From positions 1 to 25,127 of the forward strand of contig JANXYS010000061.1 of NCBI GenBank assembly GCA_025355935.1: DNA of 25,127 nt. The letters are read 5' to 3'. The translations under genes were made by a program, and so were the position numbers. Shown one piece after another: positions 8,032-16,174 of the stretch. Source of the stretch: Chitinophagales bacterium. Lineage in GTDB: Bacteria > Bacteroidota > Bacteroidia > Chitinophagales > Chitinophagaceae. The notes below the pieces were generated by a model. That model saw only the letters and a list, made by a program, of their open reading frames with translations, ran no database searches and had not been told where the DNA came from. The first letter of the stretch is position 1; each line of letters begins with the position of its first letter.

Positions 8032-9477
8032 TTATTGAACCCAATCTTGTTCGTTATGATGATTCAGTTCAATCTTCACCCCAAACTTGTTTTTAAGATG
8101 CCGGGCAACAGCTTCCGCTGCGTAGACGCTGCGATGCTGACCGCCGGTACAACCAAAATTTATCATCAGGCTTTCAAACCCCCTACTGATATAATCCTCC
8201 ACTGAAATGTCTATAATGTTGTAAATGTTATTCAGCAACTCCGGCATTTTAGTTTCTTGTTCCAAAAAATCTTTAACTGATTTATCCTGACCGGATTTTT
8301 TTTTGTACTCCTCAAAACGCCCGGGATTAAGGATGCCACGACAATCAAAAACAAAGCCGCCTCCATTTTTTGTTTCATCCTTTGGATAACCCGTTTTAAG
8401 ATATGAGAAACTATTAATTTTGACCAGGAGCGGTGTATCATCCGTTGCGCGGGTATTGGTAAACTCCTTTACAACTTCGTCGGTTACACACAATTCCAGC
8501 ACCCTTTTTAGTTCCGGCACTGAAATCCCAATGCTCTGTTTATTTAAAAACCCGCGGAGGTTTTGCAAGGCCAATGGGATGCTAGATAAAAAGTGTGCCT
8601 TTCTTTCGAAGAGTCCTCTGAAGCCGTAGGCACCTAACACCTGGAGCATGCGAATTAGGACGTAACCGTTATATTGGCTTTTAAATACATCACGGTCGAT
8701 AGGCTTTTCTATAATATTTTCAAAAGCATTGATATAATCGTCCAGCAGAAATTGTTTCCAATCTTCAGGAAGATTGGCACGTGCCTGCGATAATAAAGAG
8801 GCGACATCGTATTGTGGCGCACCTTTCATACCACCCTGGTAGTCGATAAAATGAACATTTTTATCCGGCGTAACCATAATATTCCGGCTTTGAAAATCCC
8901 GAAACATAAAATATTTATATTCGGTATGTGATAAATAGTTACTTAACGCTTCGAAGTCGTCGATCAGTTTTTGTTTGTCATAGGGCCTGCGTAATGCATC
9001 CAGGAAGTAATATTTAAAATAAAGCAGATCAGCCATAATGGCCTGTTTGCCGAAAATTGTGTTTGTGAGACAGTTATTATAGTCGAGGCCCTTATCGCCC
9101 TTAATTTGTAATAAGGCAAGCTTTGCCAGGCTCTGCTTGTAAAGCTCATATAACTCTGTTGTAAAACCGTTTGACTCCAGCTCATCAAGGAGCGACACAT
9201 CCCCAAAATCTTCCTGGATATAAATCGTCTTATCCTCGCTTATATAATAAATCTCCGCGGTTGGCAAATTTTGTTTTCTAAAATGATCAGAGAAATAAAT
9301 GAAAGCGATATTTTCCGGGACATTAGCGCCATGAGTCGCAATGTACGTTTGGTTACTAGTTGAGATACGGTAGTAATGTCTTTCGCTTCCCGCTTGCGGA
9401 AGCTTATCGAACGAAATTACTTCCTGCCGGTTTTTTGATGTAAAAACTTCCTTAATTCTATCAATCTCGGACTGCAT
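8032..9477 (-). CDS. AmgK-like sugar kinase fused to RapZ C-terminal domain
   Basis: A 481-residue two-domain protein. Residues about 1-330 are an aminoglycoside-phosphotransferase-fold kinase. The catalytic loop reads FRDFQSRN (Asp194 base, Asn199) and the metal-binding segment FIDYQGG (Asp212). AmgK proteins phosphorylate MurNAc and GlcNAc at the anomeric position, which fits the MurU-like gene just downstream. Residues about 350-480 match the RapZ C-terminal domain: FVFDCRGILNPGR (375-387) and GCTGGQHRSVYAAEAVARHL (442-461). The N-terminal P-loop ATPase domain of true RapZ is absent. In E. coli the C-terminal domain of RapZ senses glucosamine-6-phosphate and acts in cell-envelope control, so here it may let the kinase bind an amino-sugar signal or an RNA; that is inference. 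Fused proteins of this kind appear in Bacteroidota and are often labelled simply RapZ. Confidence 0.85.
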   Translation of the reverse strand: MQSEIDRIKEVFTSKNRQEVISFDKLPQAGSERHYYRISTSNQTYIATHGANVPENIAFIYFSDHFRKQNLPTAEIYYISEDKTIYIQEDFGDVSLLDELESNGFTTELYELYKQSLAKLALLQIKGDKGLDYNNCLTNTIFGKQAIMADLLYFKYYFLDALRRPYDKQKLIDDFEALSNYLSHTEYKYFMFRDFQSRNIMVTPDKNVHFIDYQGGMKGAPQYDVASLLSQARANLPEDWKQFLLDDYINAFENIIEKPIDRDVFKSQYNGYVLIRMLQVLGAYGFRGLFERKAHFLSSIPLALQNLRGFLNKQSIGISVPELKRVLELCVTDEVVKEFTNTRATDDTPLLVKINSFSYLKTGYPKDETKNGGGFVFDCRGILNPGRFEEYKKKSGQDKSVKDFLEQETKMPELLNNIYNIIDISVEDYISRGFESLMINFGCTGGQHRSVYAAEAVARHLKNKFGVKIELNHHNEQDWVQ

Positions 9478-9534
9478 GTAATTTTTTTTGCGCTAGTAAA
9501 AATAAAGGATTTTATTTGATGCAGGGATACAAAA

Positions 9535-9548
9535 GAAACACGTGTTTC
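9535..9548. promoter_or_regulatory. 14-bp perfect palindrome upstream of amgK-like gene
   Basis: GAAACACGTGTTTC is fully self-complementary with a CACGTG core and lies 58 bp before the ATG at 9477, a place typical for an operator next to a promoter. A dimeric repressor or activator controlling the recycling pair would fit. There is no second copy nearby to confirm it. Confidence 0.4.
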
Positions 9549-10061
9549 CAACATAAAGCAGGAAGCGCACATCTTTGCAGTTGCAGGTAATAATCTTAAA
9601 ACATCGTTAAGTCATCATAGAAATTAAATACTTGTAATACTTACTCGTTGCCCTTAATAGCTGCTCTTGTCACGGCCGTTCATAAAAAAAAGTCGACCTA
9701 ATCTTATTACCAGTTAGTTGAAATTTTCATGTTCATTTTATTTGCTGAGCATTTTATGAACTGATACCAGCTTTTCCTTCTAGTCGATATTCCAAGTGTT
9801 GCTTCAGACACTGCAATAGTGCTAAAAACGATTTATGCCCACCAGATATTTGTTACCCCTAAAATAACGCCCGGTTTGAAAATTCTGACCAGGCTGATTA
9901 TGCAAAATATTGCATTAGATTATGTGTTTCCCCGTTGTTGAGGTGTATATTATATATTGTAGTTTTCGTATGCGGCCAATAATATCGCCCCTCGAAAATC
10001 GCAACATGTTTCACTTTATATTTTCGAATATTTCACTTGAAATTGATTTAAAACTGCTTGT

Positions 10062-10091
10062 AAAAAAACCCCAACGGATGTCGGGGCTTTT
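10062..10091 (-). terminator. Rho-independent terminator, minus strand
   Basis: Read on the minus strand, CCCCGAC and GTTGGGG form a 7-bp stem (including one G-U pair) around an ATCC loop, followed by seven T residues (complement of 10062-10068). On the plus strand only four T residues follow, with an A-C mismatch in the stem, so the minus direction is favoured. It lies about 275 bp after the phosphoesterase stop and would keep its transcript out of the amgK region. Confidence 0.75.
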
Positions 10092-10365
10092 GTAATTGAC
10101 AGTAAGTTTGGTAACTATCTTGATATACTTTTAACCAAGCGGGACATCCTGCACTTTCGATCGGAAGCTGGTTCTTGAGATAATATAATTGAAAGCCGGG
10201 TGCATATAATGTATAAGTTATTTAATTATCTGCACAAAGATGAATTTATTTTTTTCATTTCACCAAAAATTTTTTAAAATATATTTTTTAATCCAAGTTT
10301 AACGCAAACAACTGTAACGATAAGGCTTACATGCAATGTTCATTCTATGCCGAATCTCATCGAAG

Positions 10366-12786
10366 TTAATCTGCATCAGTTGGATTTACTTTTAAAAAAG
10401 CGGCTCGGCGGGGGCCTGGAAATGCAACAAAAGACCCCTTGATAGCATACCATAATATCTTATTAAACTCAACATCGGGTACGGCGTCTTCCTTTGTAAA
10501 ATTATAAGAATCTGACAAGCGTTGCCATTCATTTATAACGATGTTTTTTTCATTAAAGTTGATCAAGGGTCTTGCTGCAATAAAGTTCGCCGGCAAGGCT
10601 ACGCTATCGAAACATCGCCACAACGGAACTGCAGCAGCGTCATATTGCGTCATCGGAGGCATGCCGAGGATAAGTTCTATAGTTCTTAATACTGATGAAG
10701 TTGAATACATAGTATGGTCTACAAACTTTCTTTTTACAAATCCTCCTGCAACGTATACAGGGCTTCGGTGTGCATCAACATGATCAGCACCATTTTGGGC
10801 ATCATCTTCCAGAATGAAAACAACGCTTTCATTCCAGATACCAGACTTGCTTAAATGTTCGACAAACATGCCCACAGCTAAATCATTATCCGCCACGTGA
10901 ACTATTGGTGTTGGCCTCCCTTTGCGGAGCCCTTCTGTATGGTCGTTTCCAAATCTTATGGTATTAAATTGCGGAACCCTCTTTATAACATTCAGGGAGT
11001 CAAAATCTTGTTTCCATTGCGTGAAACGCAGGCTGTCCTTAACGCTTAAATTATAACCTTCAAAGTAATTACAGACATGATTTTTTAAGACAGGTATATT
11101 AGCTTTCCCATCATCCGCAAATTCTCCATAGGTTCGATAGGATAAACTATTCCGTTTACAGTGATCCCATATAAAGCCATTCTTATTATTGGCAATAGCA
11201 CGGTTACCTTCCGCATCGTACGTTCCACCTCGCCCCCCATAACTTGTAGGCCAAGTTTTTTCCAGGTAATCTGTTGCGTAAGCTCCTGTACTCCAATTAT
11301 GCCCATCGGCGCTAACCTCCGCATCAACATAGAAGTTATCGAGCAATACAAATTGTTCTGCAAGCGTGTGTTGATTGGGAGTAATCGTTGCCCCAAAGAG
11401 TACTAAGCTAGTATCGCCGTTTCCTCGTGTTAAATCACCTAACACCTGGTCGTAAGTACGGTTTTCTTTTATGATGTAAAAAACATGTTTTATAGGCGAG
11501 GCCCCGCCAACCTTCATCGGAATTGGATTTCCTTTCATACCTTCAGATTCTAATTCACGTTTTTTATTGTACGGTGTGTTCGCATAAACCTCCGATGAAT
11601 AAACCGCCAGTTGCTTTTCTGAAGGAACATCAATAATACTTAGTGTCCCTTTAAATAAGCCTGCGATATATTGAACACTCGTCTGCCTCGACGTGTCGCC
11701 CTTCTGGTAAATAACCGCTTCCTTTCTCTGTAGCGGATTTGGCCCTCTGGGATTGGGCATGGATGCAAAACCCTTTCCGTTTGAAACCAAAATTCTCTTT
11801 CCAATAACCTTAACATTCGTAGGATACCAACCAACCGGTATAAAACCTTTTGAAAAACTTCGTCCTGGGTTTGCAACATTAAAAACTGCAAGACAGTTAT
11901 TATCCGCATTTGCGATATAAAGAGTTTTTTCATCAGGGCTGAGTGCCAAACCATTTGTAGTGCTTCCACTGGGTGCTTTAGGATATAATGCGGCGTTAAG
12001 GGTTTCGACCACCTTGCTGGTTGCCGTGTTAATGACAGAAACACTGTTATCATTTGAATTTGCAACATACAACCATTTCCCACTTCTGCTTAAACAGAGT
12101 TCATTAGGATTATCACCAACGGCAATATGATTAATTATTTTCCTTGCTTTAGTATTAAAAACTAGCAGCTTATCACACCCCCAGCAACTAATATACAATA
12201 GCTCATTATCAGGAGAAAGAATGCAGCCAAAAGCCTCGCCTGGCAGCGGAACTTTTATGACTACTTTATTATCCCGCAAACTTACAAGATATAGTGATTT
12301 ATCCTCCTTAGTGACGGTGTACAAAATATTTCGGGTGTCATCAATGTCGAGCCCAGTAGAAGATATCAACCCCTTCTTTCCTGCTCCAAGTGATATGCTA
12401 TCTTTTAGGACTAGTTTTCCTGCTGCGACTCTGTAAACCATTACTCGATTGTCATTGCCCCCTCCGGCATACAAGATTTTTCCGTCGCTGCTAAATTTTA
12501 ATCCGTACCAGCTTTTCGAAATAACAATTTCATCGAGCTGTACGTCTTTTTTTGCATCAAATAACTGAATTGATTGCGTGCTTTGTCCATTATTTGTGAC
12601 TGCAAAATACTGTTGATTTTTACTTACAGCTATATTGAGTGGCAAATCGCCAAGTGGTAAACTTTTTCCGGCGGGACTTAAAGTCCAACCATTTGGCAAA
12701 ACTAATTTAGCACTGGATACACTGCCAGGTTGGGCGCGGGCACAAATAACCGCCGACATAAAACAAAAGAAAAATAGTTTTCTCAT
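10366..12786 (-). CDS. Secreted beta-propeller (YncE-like) / phosphoesterase fusion protein
   Basis: An 806-residue exported protein with signal peptide MRKLFFFCFMSAVICARAQ. Residues about 45-395 contain repeated YVTN-type propeller blades (LYAGGGNDNRVMVYRV, LYISCWGCDKLLVFNT, LYVANSNDNSVSVINT, LYIANADNNCLAVFNV). Residues about 433-760 form a phosphoesterase domain of the acid phosphatase / phospholipase C type (PF04185) within the alkaline phosphatase superfamily: IIKENRTYDQVLGD at 438-451, SADGHNWS near 492-499, and FILEDDAQNGADHVDAHRSP with the distal metal ligands. NCBI-style names for this layout are 'bifunctional YncE family protein/alkaline phosphatase family protein'. The substrate is unknown; a periplasmic role in phosphate release is likely. 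It is probably monocistronic, with 101 bp upstream and a terminator downstream. Confidence 0.9.
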   Translation of the reverse strand: MRKLFFFCFMSAVICARAQPGSVSSAKLVLPNGWTLSPAGKSLPLGDLPLNIAVSKNQQYFAVTNNGQSTQSIQLFDAKKDVQLDEIVISKSWYGLKFSSDGKILYAGGGNDNRVMVYRVAAGKLVLKDSISLGAGKKGLISSTGLDIDDTRNILYTVTKEDKSLYLVSLRDNKVVIKVPLPGEAFGCILSPDNELLYISCWGCDKLLVFNTKARKIINHIAVGDNPNELCLSRSGKWLYVANSNDNSVSVINTATSKVVETLNAALYPKAPSGSTTNGLALSPDEKTLYIANADNNCLAVFNVANPGRSFSKGFIPVGWYPTNVKVIGKRILVSNGKGFASMPNPRGPNPLQRKEAVIYQKGDTSRQTSVQYIAGLFKGTLSIIDVPSEKQLAVYSSEVYANTPYNKKRELESEGMKGNPIPMKVGGASPIKHVFYIIKENRTYDQVLGDLTRGNGDTSLVLFGATITPNQHTLAEQFVLLDNFYVDAEVSADGHNWSTGAYATDYLEKTWPTSYGGRGGTYDAEGNRAIANNKNGFIWDHCKRNSLSYRTYGEFADDGKANIPVLKNHVCNYFEGYNLSVKDSLRFTQWKQDFDSLNVIKRVPQFNTIRFGNDHTEGLRKGRPTPIVHVADNDLAVGMFVEHLSKSGIWNESVVFILEDDAQNGADHVDAHRSPVYVAGGFVKRKFVDHTMYSTSSVLRTIELILGMPPMTQYDAAAVPLWRCFDSVALPANFIAARPLINFNEKNIVINEWQRLSDSYNFTKEDAVPDVEFNKILWYAIKGSFVAFPGPRRAAFLKVNPTDAD

Positions 12787-12803
12787 CCGTAAAATTTAAG
12801 GTA

Positions 12804-12830
12804 CTAAGTTACGGACTGATAAAAGCCAAA
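12804..12830 (-). promoter_or_regulatory. Weak candidate promoter for the phosphoesterase gene
   Basis: On the minus strand TAACTTAG (12804-12811) matches 7 of 8 positions of the Bacteroidota -7 element TAnnTTTG, and TTTG (12827-12830) lies 15 bp further upstream, a little short of the usual spacing. The box overlaps one arm of an interrupted inverted repeat (CCGTAA at 12787-12792 and TTACGG at 12809-12814). Confidence 0.28.
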
Positions 12831-12887
12831 TCCCTGTTGTTAAAATGTTTATATTTCCTTAATAGTAAAAGGACCACAGGTAATATT

Positions 12888-13637
12888 CTAAAAAGACAGT
12901 CCTTTTATTTTAACTTGGCTAATTTGCCAGAAACCAAATTTCTTATCAAAATCAAATTGTACCTGCCAACCCCCCTCCAATTTAAACTGATCGATGATAT
13001 TTTGTGCGTAAACGCTGTATGAACCCGTCACCCTACATTCGCCATTGTTCAGCACTACTTTTCTTGCCCTGATATCCAGAATTGTGAATGAACGATATAA
13101 ACTTTGGAACGCGTGTATCCGCATTCTGAAATCTTCCCTGTCCATTTTCCTGTGTAGATTAAGTACTAAATCCTTCTCTTTAAAAAAGTGCATCCATTCA
13201 TATATTTTTTTGCTAAAAATACAACTTATGCAATCATCGACGGCGGCCCGCGAATTATCATATTTATGATCTGGATAAAAATCATCATAGATGAAAGAGT
13301 ATACGACATCAGGTGAATTACTGTCCTCAATTTCGACACTAAAAAGCTCTTCTGTTGCGAAACGGTAAAGCTCAGATGTGGAAATATTAGGGCTGCAAAC
13401 ATTTAATTCAACTCCATGAACAAGCATATATTGATATAGACCCTCCCATGCAAGGCTAACATTAGCGGACTTAATATTTTTTACATTCCGAAAATGAGTA
13501 GGGCAACCAATCTTGCTAAAAACAGTATGTGCATTTCCGGCGCGCCCTAGCTGTTGATTAGGCCTTGTGATGGAACTGTCTTTTTGAGCAACAGTTAAAG
13601 CATTCAAGTTATTTAGAGAACTATCAAAGTTGTTCAT
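12888..13637 (-). CDS. Unrecognised protein with possible NTF2-like C-terminal domain
   Basis: A 249-residue protein without signal peptide or membrane segment, so cytoplasmic. I do not recognise the family with certainty. Residues 1-55 are polar and probably flexible. Residues about 60-150 are mainly helical with conserved-looking segments (WEGLYQYMLVHGVELN, LYRFATEELFSVEIED, YDDFYPDHKYD). Residues about 150-249 alternate helix and beta strands and end in GGWQVQFDFDKKFGFWQISQ, which suggests an NTF2/SnoaL-like alpha+beta barrel. It is the last gene of the six-gene minus-strand cassette, 95 bp after the DUF4130 gene, with a 9-bp dyad just before its start. Its position suggests a role linked to the radical SAM genes, but no function can be assigned. 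Confidence 0.7.
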   Translation of the reverse strand: MNNFDSSLNNLNALTVAQKDSSITRPNQQLGRAGNAHTVFSKIGCPTHFRNVKNIKSANVSLAWEGLYQYMLVHGVELNVCSPNISTSELYRFATEELFSVEIEDSNSPDVVYSFIYDDFYPDHKYDNSRAAVDDCISCIFSKKIYEWMHFFKEKDLVLNLHRKMDREDFRMRIHAFQSLYRSFTILDIRARKVVLNNGECRVTGSYSVYAQNIIDQFKLEGGWQVQFDFDKKFGFWQISQVKIKGLSF

Positions 13638-13649
13638 TATTATATTTCC

Positions 13650-13672
13650 GTTTTAATAGTAAATATTAAAAC
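13650..13672 (-). promoter_or_regulatory. 9-bp inverted repeat 12 bp before the start codon
   Basis: GTTTTAATA and TATTAAAAC are exact complements separated by 5 bp (GTAAA on the plus strand). The dyad ends just upstream of the ATG at 13637, in the gap between the DUF4130 gene and the 249-residue gene. It could be an operator, or an AT-only leader hairpin limiting translation of the last gene. AT-rich dyads also arise by chance. Confidence 0.3.
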
Positions 13673-13732
13673 TAGAAATTGCATGAATTATTCCAATGGG
13701 CTTTTAAACAACTTCGTATGTTTTTTCCCTCG

Positions 13733-14494
13733 TCATTTTTTTTCAACGAGATATTTCCAGTATCTCTTAGGCATATGCTGGATATGAAGTCGTGTATTTT
13801 TTCGTGCTTCGATATTAACACTTTTAAAATACTGTTTCCATAAAACCTGATAAAGATTTTCTTCCTCATTATAAATACCGGCAAACGAAGATTCATCATT
13901 ACAATCGAAATTAAAATCAATACTAACTTCAGACACTTTATGGAGATCGTAATAAATTCCGTATTTTCTTATTACATCATAGATAAGCCAACGTTGATCT
14001 GCGTACCTGTCTTTAAAATGTTTCATTATTAAAGGCAACACATTATAATCAGGCTGGATAACGGCATAATACAGTTGATCTTTAGTAAGCTGGAATCGAA
14101 CGAATGCTTCCATACGATGTTTCTCTCTGTGAACTTTTCGACTGACCTGCTGCAGCATAAGCACATCGGGATCGGCATAATTATTTTCTATTGAATTTTT
14201 AGAAGAAAGTGCATATCGTATAAATCGAAACATCACATTTTCAATTTCCTTTTCTTCGCTTAAAAACGTTTTATAAAGTTGGCTAAATCCAACAGGAGAT
14301 AATTTTTGTCTAAGTTTATTAATGACTCTTCTAGTTTTAGTTTCATCTGTATGGACCTTATGCGAATTTGAAAAAATAGATCCAATTTCCACCTCCCGCC
14401 CGGAAATCAATGGGTCAGCAATTTTATACTCATAAATTTCAAAAATGGCTGAAAAAAACCCTATCCAAGTGCCGTCGTATAAAACTAATTGCAT
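13733..14494 (-). CDS. DUF4130 / TIGR03915 putative DNA metabolism protein
   Basis: A 253-residue cytoplasmic protein of the TIGR03915 family ('SAM-associated, probable DNA metabolism protein'), which is almost always encoded next to a TIGR03916 radical SAM protein, as here. The N-terminus LVLYDGTWIGFFSAIFEIYE is the characteristic family start. Further matches are RFIRYALSS, ARKVHREKHRMEAFVRFQ-like (SRKVHREKHRMEAFVRFQ here, residues about 117-134) and PLIMKHFKDRYADQRWLIYD, and the C-terminus RLHIQHMPKRYWKYLVEK is also typical. The biochemical activity is unknown; the name reflects its conserved pairing and weak resemblance to DNA-glycosylase-type proteins. The ATG lies one base after the radical SAM stop, so the two are translationally coupled and probably form a complex. 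Confidence 0.88.
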   Translation of the reverse strand: MQLVLYDGTWIGFFSAIFEIYEYKIADPLISGREVEIGSIFSNSHKVHTDETKTRRVINKLRQKLSPVGFSQLYKTFLSEEKEIENVMFRFIRYALSSKNSIENNYADPDVLMLQQVSRKVHREKHRMEAFVRFQLTKDQLYYAVIQPDYNVLPLIMKHFKDRYADQRWLIYDVIRKYGIYYDLHKVSEVSIDFNFDCNDESSFAGIYNEEENLYQVLWKQYFKSVNIEARKNTRLHIQHMPKRYWKYLVEKK

Positions 14495-14495
14495 A

Positions 14496-15749
14496 TTAAA
14501 ATAATGGAATTTGTGAAGAAAAGTTAGGCTTATATTTGCTTGCGCCTTCTGAGAGAATCGAGTGCTTTATCTCCGATGGCTGCCAATCTTTTATTTCATA
14601 CTCATTCCCAGCCTTTATAAAATAACGTGCACGATTAATGGAAATTCCCATTTTTTTAAGATGGGCAAATCCTATCGCTGTGTATTTCCTTGCAGCTACT
14701 ATTTTCTTTGCATTTTGCACCCCAATGCCCGGGACCCGAAGGATCAACTTATAATCAGCAATATTTACATCGATTGGAAAAACCTGTAGATTTCTAAGCG
14801 CCCAGCTTAACTTTGGGTCAATGTCCATATCCAGAAGCGGATTATTCTTGTCGACTATCTCATGAACTTCAAATCCATAAAATCGCATCAGCCAGTCAGC
14901 CTGGTATAATCTATTTTCTCTTACCATCGGAACGGGCGTACCAATTGCGGGTAATCGATTATCATTACTGATGGGAACATATCCCGAATAATAAACTCGC
15001 CTCATGTTCATCTTTTTATAAAATCCGTTTGCCAGATAAAGTATCTCCAGGTCTGTTTCCGGTGTTGCTCCAATTACCATTTGGGTGCTTTGCCCTGCGG
15101 GAGCGAAAATTGGGGTATTCTTAAAAAGTTTTTTCTCTTCCCTATTTTCAATTATCGCCTGTTTTACAATTTTCATCGGTTCAATCATATCAATCCTTTT
15201 CTTATCCGGCGCAAGCAATGCCAGGCTTTTTTCGGTTGGCATTTCAACATTAATACTTAGCCTGTCTGCATACAGCCCAGCCTCCTTGATTATTTCCTCA
15301 CTAGCTCCAGGAATAGTTTTAATATGAATGTATCCATTAAATTTATGTTCGGTTCTTAACTTCTTTGCTATTAATACTAACCTTTCCATTGTATAATCTG
15401 CATTTGTAAAAATGCCAGAACTAATAAATAAGCCTTCTATATAGTTCCTACGGTAAAAGTTTATAGTTAGATCCACCACTTCCTGTACAGTAAATGCAGC
15501 TCTTTTGATATCGTTGCTTTTACGGCTTACGCAATATGCGCAGTCGAAAATGCACACGTTAGTTAGAAGAATTTTTAATAAGGAAACGCACCGCCCATCT
15601 TCCGTGTAGGCATGGCAAATACCATTTCCAGTCGTACCCAATCCTTTGTTAAGATTTTTGCGCTTGCTTCCACTACTGCTGCAGCTTACATCATATTTCG
15701 CAGCGTCAGCAAGAATAGAAAGTTTTTCGGTTATTCGGTCGGTGTTCAT
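14496..15749 (-). CDS. TIGR03916-family putative DNA modification/repair radical SAM protein
   Basis: A 417-residue radical SAM enzyme. Cys66, Cys70 and Cys73 in NVCIFDCAYC bind the 4Fe-4S cluster that cleaves S-adenosylmethionine. Further family matches are FISSGIFTNADYTMERLV, IHIKTIPGASEEIIKEAGLY and FAPAGQSTQMVIGATPETD. A helix-hairpin-helix lies at about 336-354 (LRVPGIGVQNAKKIVAAR) and suggests DNA contact. The last residues are SSQIPLF: QIPLF fits the consensus of bacterial sliding-clamp-binding pentapeptides (QLxLF) and sits at the free C-terminus, where such motifs work. The reaction is not known. The partner DUF4130 gene starts one base after the stop, and a 122-codon orphan is 22 bp upstream. 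Confidence 0.9.
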   Translation of the reverse strand: MNTDRITEKLSILADAAKYDVSCSSSGSKRKNLNKGLGTTGNGICHAYTEDGRCVSLLKILLTNVCIFDCAYCVSRKSNDIKRAAFTVQEVVDLTINFYRRNYIEGLFISSGIFTNADYTMERLVLIAKKLRTEHKFNGYIHIKTIPGASEEIIKEAGLYADRLSINVEMPTEKSLALLAPDKKRIDMIEPMKIVKQAIIENREEKKLFKNTPIFAPAGQSTQMVIGATPETDLEILYLANGFYKKMNMRRVYYSGYVPISNDNRLPAIGTPVPMVRENRLYQADWLMRFYGFEVHEIVDKNNPLLDMDIDPKLSWALRNLQVFPIDVNIADYKLILRVPGIGVQNAKKIVAARKYTAIGFAHLKKMGISINRARYFIKAGNEYEIKDWQPSEIKHSILSEGASKYKPNFSSQIPLF

Positions 15750-15771
15750 CGTTGTAAATTTTCGTCTGTAA

Positions 15772-16140
15772 TCAGTAAGGCAGACTGAGGTATGAAATAT
15801 TTTTCTTAATACTATTTATATGTGCGTCGGTTAAAAAGTAATCGGTACCATGTAACCATTCAAAACTTTCGGCCCACATTATTGCCTTTTTTAAAAATTC
15901 CAGCTCCCAACTTTGGCTAATGATAATAGTTGCGTCTTGCAAGTTTCCTACCAGGAAGTCTTTTAGATTTTCATGGAAATAAGGAATAGTCTGAATAAAA
16001 TCTAAAAGTTCGCCATCAGTAGCACACGGCAGGTTGCCATGCGTAAAAGAACTATTCTTATTAGATCGGTGCGTAAGAATTTGCTTATTGATTTGCCTTA
16101 GAATAAGATCTGCTAGATATTCATTTGTAATAGCCTTCAT
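15772..16140 (-). CDS. Small hypothetical protein between two radical SAM genes
   Basis: A 122-residue, probably all-helical soluble protein starting at ATG 16140. I do not recognise it. It contains no Cys cluster or known motif; notable segments are LPCATDGELLDFIQTIPYFH and WELEFLKKAIMWAESFEWLH. It is 34 bp after the PA0069-type gene and 22 bp before the TIGR03916 gene on the same strand, so it is almost surely part of the same transcript. Base use resembles that of the neighbours. It could be an accessory subunit, but nothing in the sequence proves this. Confidence 0.65.
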   Translation of the reverse strand: MKAITNEYLADLILRQINKQILTHRSNKNSSFTHGNLPCATDGELLDFIQTIPYFHENLKDFLVGNLQDATIIISQSWELEFLKKAIMWAESFEWLHGTDYFLTDAHINSIKKNISYLSLPY

Positions 16141-16174
16141 GTATTTAATTTATCAGGTACTTTTCCTTTTTATT

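Larger units (their letters stand above)
9478..10365. other. 888-bp intergenic region without a convincing gene
   Basis: It separates the phosphoesterase gene from the amgK-like gene; both are on the minus strand. Only very short open frames exist and none resembles a protein I know. I looked for a tRNA and found none. It contains a 14-bp palindrome at 9535-9548, a plus-strand 7/8 match to TAnnTTTG at 9570-9577 (CATCTTTG) that could start a transcript away from amgK, a terminator at 10062-10091, and long A/T runs near 10240-10300. An untranslated RNA between 9580 and 10060 is possible but unproven. Confidence 0.6.

Noticed and set aside
10135..10190. GC-richer patch checked as a possible tRNA
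   Set aside because: No acceptor-stem pairing, no T-loop consensus and no anticodon arm could be built.
10201..10290. Short open frame (about 22 codons) beginning ATGTATAAG in the large intergenic region
   Set aside because: Too short, rich in Phe/Ile as expected for translated A/T runs, and with no known motif.
11640..12083. 147-codon open frame on the minus strand inside the beta-propeller/phosphoesterase gene
   Set aside because: It is a shifted frame of a strongly supported gene, with no recognisable protein features.
12881..12905. AAAAG/CTTTT pairing at the end of the 249-residue gene considered as a terminator
   Set aside because: The loop would be too small and the stem is only A/T plus one G-C pair, overlapping the stop codon.
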